A stretch of 13,042 nucleotides of DNA from Bacteroidota bacterium (GTDB lineage: Bacteria > Bacteroidota > Bacteroidia > Flavobacteriales > Weeksellaceae), in contig JAFDZJ010000345.1 in NCBI GenBank assembly GCA_018266965.1, positions 1 to 13,042 of the forward strand. Reading direction: 5' to 3'. Position numbers and translations under genes: made by a program. Below, in pieces: positions 1 to 4,981 of this stretch (positions within the stretch are counted from its first letter, which is position 1; each line of letters starts with the position of its first letter). The notes below the pieces were generated by a model. That model was given only the letters and a program-made list of their open reading frames with translations. It searched no databases and was not told the origin of the DNA.

Positions 1-3
1 GGG

Positions 4-35
4 GTTATGAAGTTATGAAGTGATGAGGTTATATA
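4..35. repeat. 8-bp tandem microrepeat at window edge
   Basis: Four successive 8-bp units are visible: gttatgaa, gttatgaa, gtgatgag and gttatata. The first two are identical and the last two diverge. The array abuts the window start, so its true length cannot be seen. It may be the decayed end of a longer simple-sequence array. Confidence 0.55.
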
Positions 36-116
36 AGGAACTAGAAAGTAACGACATCAAAAACTTTATAAAAACACATCATTACGATAATCTAAAACTC
101 AATTATAAAGAGTGTT

Positions 117-281
117 GAAATGCCACGAAGTGGCAATATATTATAGTTTATGGCAACGCCCTATGAAGTTCAGAAATGCCACGAAGTGGCAATATTATAG
201 TTTATGGCAACGCCCTATGAAGTTCAGAAACGCCATGAAGTGGCGATATATTCTAGCTTATGACAACGCCATAAGAAAATT
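117..281. repeat. 54-56 bp tandem repeat, about three copies, each with a hairpin
   Basis: Copy 1 spans 117-172 and copy 2 spans 173-226. They are identical except that copy 2 lacks a 2-bp TA. Copy 3 (227 to about 281) is diverged. Each copy starts with a short perfect or near-perfect dyad: TGCCAC-gaa-GTGGCA at 121-135 and 177-191, and CGCCAT-gaa-GTGGCG at 231-245. The outermost pair changes from T-A to C-G on both arms at once, and the innermost pair becomes T/G. A second small dyad GGC-aac-GCC follows in copies 1 and 2. In copy 3 it is lost, but CTTATG/CATAAG (257-262 and 270-275) forms instead. There are no unique spacers, so this is not CRISPR. No protein frame is preserved. Confidence 0.85.
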
Positions 282-286
282 ATATC

Positions 287-370
287 GGCAACTCCCTATA
301 AAATGTATAGTACCTATAACGGCATCATTACTATGCGGTATAATCCAATAATTGGCAATGCCTAATGAAT
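287..370. repeat. degenerate continuation of the tandem repeat
   Basis: Two stretches resemble the second half of the 54-56 bp unit, whose core is ggcaacgccctatgaa. They are ggcaactccctata at 287-300 and ggcaatgcctaatgaat at 354-370. The second contains the near-palindrome TTGGCA-a-TGCCTAA. They suggest that the array was once longer and has decayed toward feo. The matches are short and could partly be chance. Confidence 0.35.
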
Positions 371-447
371 GACAAAAACCCAGTAGCGAATTTGTAATTT
401 GTGAAAAGGGAACTACCTGAACTTTTAGCCCAGATAGTAGCGGCATC

Positions 448-497
448 CTTTTTATTTTTTTTTTAAAGTTTTGGATGTTTCAAAAAAAAATAAAAAG
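448..497 (-). terminator. 16-bp A/T inverted repeat, possible feo operon terminator
   Basis: CTTTTTATTTTTTTTT (448-463) and its exact reverse complement AAAAAAAAATAAAAAG (482-497) enclose an 18-base loop. The repeat lies 71 bp beyond the stop codon of the last feo gene and gives a run of T on either strand, so it could act in both directions. The stem has almost no G-C pairs, so it is not a classical intrinsic terminator. It could equally be a simple A/T slippage tract. Confidence 0.35.
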
Positions 498-568
498 ATA
501 TAGCGGATAGCTGGACGGGTTGTGTGGCAAAGGGAAAGTCTTGATGCTCCTAACAGAAAAAAACAATT

Positions 569-709
569 CTATGAGCAACAACCTCTGTCGCAACCTTTGT
601 CCTTGTCATTTTTGTTACTAAAATTTTTTCTGATTATTCTGAAAATAGAGTAACAAGCAAATATGAAAACTAATGCTAAAAGTATGTATTGTAAAATATG
701 CGAGTCCAT
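569..709 (-). CDS. FeoB-associated Cys-rich membrane protein (46 aa)
   Basis: This is a short gene directly behind feoB. The feoB stop and this ATG are separated by one base (TAA-T-ATG). The translation starts MDSHILQYILLALVFIFA and ends KGCDRGCCS. It has one hydrophobic segment at about residues 5-26, a basic stretch RIIRKNF, then a hydrophilic lysine- and asparagine-rich tail closing with a Cys cluster (C40, C44, C45); C19 lies in the membrane segment. Size, topology, the terminal Cys motif and the place behind feoB fit the FeoB-associated Cys-rich membrane protein family (PF12669). Its role in ferrous iron uptake is not well defined; it may be a small FeoB partner, replacing the FeoC found in enterobacteria. 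The junction suggests translation coupled to feoB. No separate promoter is seen. Confidence 0.85.
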   Translation of the reverse strand: MDSHILQYILLALVFIFACYSIFRIIRKNFSNKNDKDKGCDRGCCS

Positions 710-710
710 A

Positions 711-2747
711 TTATCGAAATAGTTGATATACTACAAATGATACTATATATGCCAAGCCAGACATGGCGAATAGTTGTGCCAAAGTCCATTTCAGGGATTT
801 TGTTTCTCTATAGACTACTGCTATTGTAGAGATACATTGCATTGCAAATGCGTAGTACATGAGTATGGAAATTCCTGTTGCAAAGCTGAAAACTCTCTGT
901 CCATTGGGGAGGACATCGTTTTTCATTTTTTCTATTATTGTTCCTTCGGGTGCGGTATCATCCAAGCTGTAAAGTGTTGCCATGGTGCCAACAAAAACTT
1001 CTCTTGCTGCAAAACTGGTAATAATACCAACTCCCATTTTCCAATCGAAACCAAGTGGTGCAATTGCTGGTTCTATTTTATGTCCCATTTTTGCTAGGTA
1101 GGATTGTTGCAATTTTACATCTGTTGCAATCCATTTTCCCGGAGTTTTTGATGGTCCGAAATAACTGAAAACCCAAATAATGATGCTTACTAAAAATATT
1201 ATTTTCCCTGCTCCTGTTACAAATTCCCAAACTTTCAGCAAGACCATCTTGAAATCGTATCCGAAGAGTGGTTTCTTGTAGGTTGGCAAATCCATTACTA
1301 GAAATGTTTTTCCTACATTTTTTATAATTTTTTTCAAAACCAATGAAGATAGTAATGCGGATAGAAAGCCTACAAAATACATACCCAATAGTGCTATAGC
1401 CTTGTAGGAAATCCCAAGGATTGTTTTGTCCGGGATTACCAATTCTATAATGATGCTATATACGGGTAATCTGGCAGAACAAGTCATAAAAGGTGTTACT
1501 AATATGGTTATTAGTCGTTCTTTTACATTTTCGATATTTCTGGTGGACATGATAGCCGGAATGGCACAAGCTGTACCGGATATAAGAGGTACAATACTCT
1601 TTCCGCTTAATCCGAAAGGTCGTAATAGTCTGTCCATCAAAAAAACTACTCTTGCCATATATCCGGAATCTTCTAGCAAATAGAGTAGGTAGAGTAAAAT
1701 TCCGATTTGAGGTGCGAATACGACAATTCCTCCTATACCTGGGATAATTCCGTTGGATATTAATGAATTAATGGGTCCTGAAGGTAAATTGTCATGAGAA
1801 AATCCAGAAAACCAAAGGAAAAAATTGGAAATCCAATCCATAGGATAAGATGCCAAATAATAAACCATTTGAAATATAAGGAGTAGGATAAGTACAAATA
1901 TTGCATATCCCCAAAACTTATGTACAAGTACCTTGTCTAGTTTTTCTGTTAGTAATATTTTGAAATCTGTTTTTTTTACAATAGCTTTAGCAATAGTTTT
2001 GTCTATCGTTTGGTATCGCCTTATGGTTTCTTGTGTTTGCAATCTTTTGGGGACCAAACACTTTACAGCGTCATCTTCTTTCAGTTGGTCGTTGATGGTT
2101 TCTAGCTTTGCAATGTAGGTGTCGGAAGCTAGTAGTGTCCATATTTTGTATTGATTTTCCTCTTTGCTGTCGGATAATATTTTGAAAACCAAACCTTGGT
2201 GTTCCGTTGGGATTTGGAAAGAAGGTTGGTTGGAAATGGAAAAAAGATTGTTGTCTATTGCATTTTTTATGTCTTCTATTCCTATTCCGGATTTTGCATT
2301 GGTAGAGATTACTTTTGCTCCTATCTCTTTCTCTAGTATTTCTACATTTATTTTTATTCCTCTTTTTTCGGCTTGATCGATTTGGTTAAGGATTACCAAA
2401 ACAGGGATTCCCAAATCTTGTATTTGTCGGAAAAGTAGAAGTCCTCTTTTGATGCTGAGTGCTTCTAGGATATATATAACGCCATCGTATTGTGAGGCTT
2501 CGTCTATTAGGTATTTCGAGAAAATTGCTTCGTCTTCACTACTGGGGTAGATGCTGTAGGAACCTGGCAAATCAACAATTTCTATCGTTTTGTTGTTATG
2601 AATATATCTTCCGGAATGTGCTGCTACAGTAACACCGGCGTAGTTTCCTGTTTTTTGCTTTTTGTTGCACAATTGGTTGAAAACTGTGGATTTCCCTACA
2701 TTGGGGTTTCCAACCAATAATATTTGTTTTTTATTTTCTATCTGCAT
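711..2747 (-). CDS. feoB: ferrous iron transport protein B
   Basis: Inner-membrane Fe(II) transporter with a GTPase domain. The 678 residues show the G-protein motifs in order: G1 GNPNVGKST (13-21), the G2 threonine in GVTVAAHSG (about 40), G3 DLPG (59-62), G4 NQID (121-124) and a G5-like STNAKSG (148-154). A helical spacer runs to about 270. The membrane part then contains two Gate-type regions, around 330-470 and 565-675. The pore-lining signatures GTACAIPAIMSTR (391-403) and TCSARLPVY (422-430) are present, as is FAAREVFVG (579-587). Cysteines 394, 423 and 638 sit in the conserved segments where FeoB proteins carry functionally discussed cysteines. The length is normal for Bacteroidota and shorter than the E. 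coli protein. It lies 50 bp behind feoA and one base ahead of the Cys-rich mini-gene, so the three form one operon. No frameshift or missing motif is seen. Confidence 0.97.
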   Translation of the reverse strand: MQIENKKQILLVGNPNVGKSTVFNQLCNKKQKTGNYAGVTVAAHSGRYIHNNKTIEIVDLPGSYSIYPSSEDEAIFSKYLIDEASQYDGVIYILEALSIKRGLLLFRQIQDLGIPVLVILNQIDQAEKRGIKINVEILEKEIGAKVISTNAKSGIGIEDIKNAIDNNLFSISNQPSFQIPTEHQGLVFKILSDSKEENQYKIWTLLASDTYIAKLETINDQLKEDDAVKCLVPKRLQTQETIRRYQTIDKTIAKAIVKKTDFKILLTEKLDKVLVHKFWGYAIFVLILLLIFQMVYYLASYPMDWISNFFLWFSGFSHDNLPSGPINSLISNGIIPGIGGIVVFAPQIGILLYLLYLLEDSGYMARVVFLMDRLLRPFGLSGKSIVPLISGTACAIPAIMSTRNIENVKERLITILVTPFMTCSARLPVYSIIIELVIPDKTILGISYKAIALLGMYFVGFLSALLSSLVLKKIIKNVGKTFLVMDLPTYKKPLFGYDFKMVLLKVWEFVTGAGKIIFLVSIIIWVFSYFGPSKTPGKWIATDVKLQQSYLAKMGHKIEPAIAPLGFDWKMGVGIITSFAAREVFVGTMATLYSLDDTAPEGTIIEKMKNDVLPNGQRVFSFATGISILMYYAFAMQCISTIAVVYRETKSLKWTLAQLFAMSGLAYIVSFVVYQLFR

Positions 2748-2797
2748 GATTTAGAAAAATATTTTACTAGCTTTTCGTTTTTTATATTAGAATATTC

Positions 2798-3076
2798 CTA
2801 GATTAATGATGCTTTGGTTGTATGTTCGAGTTGTTCTACAAGTATGAATTTTGCCTCTTCTACACGAAGTGCAATTCTACTTTTTTCCTCGCCAAATTCT
2901 ATATACAATGGTCCACCAAAAGGTGCTTGGTACAAGATTTTGAAAACGGTATCTGGCAACAAACCCATTTCTATTATTTTGCTAGGCATCGTGAGATTAT
3001 CATTTTTATATCCATTGATTTTTCCTTCGATATTTAGAGGAAAATGGCTCATGAGATTGGATAATTTGTTTTTCAC
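2798..3076 (-). CDS. feoA: ferrous iron transport protein A
   Basis: Small cytoplasmic SH3-like protein thought to help or regulate FeoB. The core, about residues 12-80, contains IEMGLLPDTVFKIL, the usual FeoA turn with a Met-Gly-Leu-Pro sequence. It also has APFGGPLYIEFGEEKSRIALR, the typical strand pair before the last helix. At 92 residues it is at or slightly above the usual length. The start is uncertain. The longest frame begins with GTG at 3076, 19 bp after a promoter-like TACATTTG. An ATG at residue 9 (3050-3052) would give an 84-residue protein and still keep the domain whole. It is the first gene of the feo operon, 50 bp ahead of feoB. Dyads in front of it suggest iron-responsive control, but the regulator cannot be named from sequence alone. 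Confidence 0.92.
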   Translation of the reverse strand: MKNKLSNLMSHFPLNIEGKINGYKNDNLTMPSKIIEMGLLPDTVFKILYQAPFGGPLYIEFGEEKSRIALRVEEAKFILVEQLEHTTKASLI

Positions 3077-3080
3077 TGTA

Positions 3081-3126
3081 TTGTAATTTACATTGCAAAT
3101 GTACGCTATTTAAAATTAATCTAAAT
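3081..3126 (-). promoter_or_regulatory. probable feoA promoter with overlapping dyads
   Basis: On the minus strand TACATTTG (3096-3103) matches the Bacteroidota -7 consensus TAnnTTTG exactly. No clear TTTG is found at the -33 distance; TTTAG is the nearest match. Two imperfect palindromes flank or overlap the element. One is TTGTAATTTACATTGCAA (3081-3098, pattern TTGnAATnTAnATTnCAA). The other is ATTTAAAATTAATCTAAAT (3108-3126, half-sites TTTARA/TYTAAA). Their position over the promoter of an iron-uptake operon suggests operator sites for a Fur- or DtxR-type repressor. Neither matches a textbook box well enough to name it. Confidence 0.45.
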
Positions 3127-3130
3127 AAGG

Positions 3131-3152
3131 ATTTGCATACGGTATGACAAAT
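3131..3152. promoter_or_regulatory. CATAC/GTATG dyad upstream of feoA promoter
   Basis: The arms ATTTG-CATAC and GTATG-A-CAAAT pair over 10 bp around a single central G, with one bulged base. The dyad sits between the terminator-like hairpin and the feoA promoter. It could be a further operator or just part of a hairpin-rich spacer. Confidence 0.3.
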
Positions 3153-3158
3153 ATCAAC

Positions 3159-3193
3159 AAGAAGCCCAACAGGATAGTTCTGCTGGGCTTCTT
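3159..3193. terminator. hairpin terminator between the GLPGLI gene and feoA
   Basis: AAGAAGCCCAACAG (3159-3172) pairs with CTGCTGGGCTTCTT (3180-3193) over 14 positions with a single A/C mismatch around a 7-base loop. The stem has a G/C core and ends in TTCTT on both strands, followed by one more T on the plus strand. No longer U-tract follows. It probably ends transcription coming from the GLPGLI gene, whose stop lies about 210 bp upstream, and so shields the feo promoter. It could work in both directions. Confidence 0.7.
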
Positions 3194-3404
3194 TACAATA
3201 TAATTTCAGTATAAAAAGTACTGAATTTTAACTTTTTTTAGTATAAATTTCTATACTATTATTATTTTTTTTCAGTTCTTCTTTCATTTTTTCTTCTGCT
3301 TACCTACATAGTTTTGTTACCGATGGGAGATTGAATTATGACACTTTGCATATATAAGTCAAAAGCAATTTTGGATATTTTTTTATTGTCCAATATTGTT
3401 ATTT
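3194..3404. other. gene-free spacer with two small perfect hairpins
   Basis: No supported gene is present; only frames of about 15-19 codons exist on the minus strand. Two perfect 7-bp inverted repeats are present. TTCAGTA (3205-3211) pairs with TACTGAA (3219-3225). TAGTATA (3239-3245) pairs with TATACTA (3252-3258), and T8 follows on the plus strand at 3265-3272. On the plus strand both look like weak terminators, although no plus-strand gene is seen to the left. On the minus strand the stretch would be a long 3' untranslated region of the GLPGLI gene. Confidence 0.5.
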
Positions 3405-4295
3405 CTATTTAGTAGTTGTGCTTGTAGAAGGTAGCTCGATAGGATTGTCGTTGGAGTTATAAAAATCTTTGAGCATTTTATCTTGATCTTTTATCATTTC
3501 GCCTACTGTTTTGTCCATTCCTGGAATTTTTTGTCCCATCATATTGGCAGGAATTTGTTGTCTTACCGAAGCGAAAGGGTCTTTTTTGTACTCCCCAAAA
3601 GTTTTGTCGAATTTTTCTCTACTTACTTCTACTAGACTTCCGATACCACCGGGTCTGAATTTTTCCGCATAAGAAACTTCCTGAAAGTCATTTACTTTTT
3701 TGTTGCCTTTCAGCTCCCAAGAATAATTTTTGTCGGCATCTTCAATCTTTACAATTAATCCTGGTAATCCATGAAATTTGTATGGGCCATCTTGCAAAGG
3801 TATATCGTTGGAAAACCAAGCATTCCAGTTTCTACCTCCGAACGAAGTGGTAGCTTTTTGAGTATTGTATTCTCCAATTTTTTGTTTTTCGTTGCTTATT
3901 TTCCAGTCGAATTTTGGGTTGTCTTTGTAGGCAAGTTGTATTGGCGACATTCCGTTCATGATAGTTTCCGAATAGGTTTCCGTCATATCCGGATAGTCTT
4001 TGGTAATTTTGTAACTGAATTTTGGCATTGCAATTTCTTTGGAAAAATCCTTGAATTGCTTTGTTTTTTTCATGTCTTCAATCTTTATTTTCAAGATAGA
4101 GTCTTGTGCAATAAGGGTATAGTCTTGGTACAAAGATTTTTTATCCGTAATATCTAGCACAGCCATTACCTTTTCCATTCTTGTGGAGTCTTTTTTTGGT
4201 TTGATGGTTAGTTGATAGATAAACCTATTGGAGGTTACTTGTGCATTTGCAAATAGTCCGATTACAAATAATAGCAGTAAGGATATTTTTTTCAT
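3405..4295 (-). CDS. GLPGLI family secreted protein
   Basis: Exported protein of the GLPGLI family (TIGR01200), typical of Bacteroidota and of unknown biochemical role. A signal peptide covers residues 1-18 (MKK, hydrophobic LLLLFVIGLF, then ANA-Q, a signal peptidase I site). The family signature lies near the middle: W157 and W160 in GRNWNAWFS, then DGPYKFHGLPGLIVKI (169-184) with GLPGLI at 176-181. The last third is charged, has no further hydrophobic segment, and ends in a Ser/Thr tail (STSTTTK). The 296 residues are within the family range. The gene stands alone. An intrinsic terminator separates it from the fts cluster upstream and a hairpin separates it from feoA downstream. The start ATG at 4295 is fixed by the signal peptide. 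A periplasmic or surface location is inferred. Confidence 0.92.
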   Translation of the reverse strand: MKKISLLLLFVIGLFANAQVTSNRFIYQLTIKPKKDSTRMEKVMAVLDITDKKSLYQDYTLIAQDSILKIKIEDMKKTKQFKDFSKEIAMPKFSYKITKDYPDMTETYSETIMNGMSPIQLAYKDNPKFDWKISNEKQKIGEYNTQKATTSFGGRNWNAWFSNDIPLQDGPYKFHGLPGLIVKIEDADKNYSWELKGNKKVNDFQEVSYAEKFRPGGIGSLVEVSREKFDKTFGEYKKDPFASVRQQIPANMMGQKIPGMDKTVGEMIKDQDKMLKDFYNSNDNPIELPSTSTTTK

Positions 4296-4348
4296 AATAT
4301 TAAATTTGATGGTGTATTTTTAAAGTATTCTATTTTCTAAATTGTTTT

Positions 4349-4370
4349 TTACTAATTAGTAATAAAGATA
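4349..4370 (-). promoter_or_regulatory. palindrome and weak promoter element before the GLPGLI gene
   Basis: TTACTAATTAGTAA (4349-4362) is a perfect 14-bp palindrome 53 bp upstream of the start codon. Directly upstream on the minus strand is TATCTTTA (4363-4370), one base off the TAnnTTTG -7 consensus. No convincing -33 element is present. If the promoter is real, the palindrome falls near the transcription start, where a repressor could bind. Confidence 0.3.
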
Positions 4371-4439
4371 GTTATTTTGTTACAATAGTATTTCATAATT
4401 ATTTCTATAATCTATTTTTTTATCAATTGTTTTGTCATT

Positions 4440-4474
4440 AAAAAAATCGAGAATGGAAATATCCACCCTCGATT
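4440..4474 (-). terminator. Rho-independent terminator of the fts cluster
   Basis: Read on the minus strand, AATCGAG-GG-TGGA pairs with TCCA-TT-CTCGATT around the 4-base loop TATT. This gives a 13-bp stem with two G.U pairs, followed directly by T residues (As at 4440-4446 on the plus strand). It lies 59 bp past the yqeY stop codon. The T-run exists only in the minus-strand direction, so it ends the murD-to-yqeY transcription unit and isolates the GLPGLI gene. Confidence 0.88.
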
Positions 4475-4533
4475 CAAAATCAAATTGATATGCTAAAAAA
4501 GAATATCCGTAATAATTACTTTCTATTTTAAAT

Positions 4534-4980
4534 TTAAGAAAGTATTTTTTTTACCATTTCAGAAATGGTTTTTCCATCTGCTTTTCCTGCTAAATGTTTA
4601 GAAGCAACTCCCATTACTTTTCCTATATCTTTCATGCTTGTTGCTTGTACATCTGCAATTATTTTTTCAATCTCTTTTTGTAATTGTTCTGGAGAAAGTT
4701 GCTCTGGAAGAAATTTTTCTATGATCTTCATCTGTGCCAATTCTACTTCCGCCAAATCATTTCTGTTTTGTTCGGAAAACTGTTGGTAGGAGTCTTTTCG
4801 CTGTTTGATCATCCGTTGTACAATTGCAATTTCTTGCTCTGCACTTACTTCTGTACCTCTGGCTTCTGTTTTTAGAAGTTGGATTTGAGATTTTACTGCA
4901 CGGAGTGCATCAAGTGCAGTTTTGTCTTTTTCTCTCATTGCCGTTTTTATGGCATCGCTTATTGTATTTTCCAGGCTCAT
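4534..4980 (-). CDS. yqeY: GatB/YqeY domain-containing protein
   Basis: Small all-helical protein homologous to the C-terminal tRNA-binding domain of the GatB/GatE amidotransferase subunits (YqeY family), 148 residues, the usual length. Conserved features are the amphipathic start (SLENTISDAIKTAMREKD), the middle block KQRKDSYQQFSEQNRNDLAEVE, then KIIEKFLPEQLSPEQ (about 85-99), and the tail block KDIGKVMGVASKHLAGKADGK with the Gly-Lys-Ala-Asp-Gly turn. The free-standing protein has no settled function; tRNA binding is inferred from the domain. The ATG follows the ftsZ stop by one base (TAA-G-ATG), so it is probably translationally coupled to ftsZ. It is the last gene before the terminator. 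No sign of truncation is seen. Confidence 0.93.
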   Translation of the reverse strand: MSLENTISDAIKTAMREKDKTALDALRAVKSQIQLLKTEARGTEVSAEQEIAIVQRMIKQRKDSYQQFSEQNRNDLAEVELAQMKIIEKFLPEQLSPEQLQKEIEKIIADVQATSMKDIGKVMGVASKHLAGKADGKTISEMVKKILS

Positions 4981-4981
4981 C

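Larger units (their letters stand above)
1..568. other. gene-free repeat-bearing stretch downstream of feo
   Basis: I find no convincing gene in this stretch. The open frames that cross it run through the tandem repeat or its degenerate continuation. The frame changes between the first two repeat copies because their periods are 56 and 54 bp, which argues against coding. The stretch holds an 8-bp microrepeat at the left edge, the 54-56 bp tandem repeat, degenerate repeat modules and an A/T-rich inverted repeat, each listed separately. It lies just 3' of the feo operon and is cut by the window edge, so the neighbour on the left is unknown. Confidence 0.7.

Noticed and set aside
117..281. CRISPR array
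   Set aside because: The copies are directly adjacent, the whole 54-56 bp unit is repeated, there are no unique spacers, and no cas gene is in the window.
112..351. 79-codon plus-strand frame with repeated peptide blocks
   Set aside because: It is a by-product of the 54-56 bp DNA repeat. The two nearly identical copies are read in different frames, the spacing is not a multiple of three in copy 1, and there is no domain or conserved start.
258..446. 62-codon minus-strand frame left of feo
   Set aside because: It runs through the degenerate repeat modules, resembles no known family, and shows the composition of the repeat rather than of a protein.
3231..3350. Tiny minus-strand frames of 15-19 codons, such as MKEELKKNNNSIEIYTKKS
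   Set aside because: They are too short, with A-rich composition expected by chance, no membrane segment or known motif, and no operon-like junction.
3077..3404. A riboswitch or standard small RNA gene
   Set aside because: The hairpins are simple and separate, and no conserved riboswitch core, tRNA, 6S, SRP or tmRNA feature could be recognised. The leader between promoter and feoA is only about a dozen bases.
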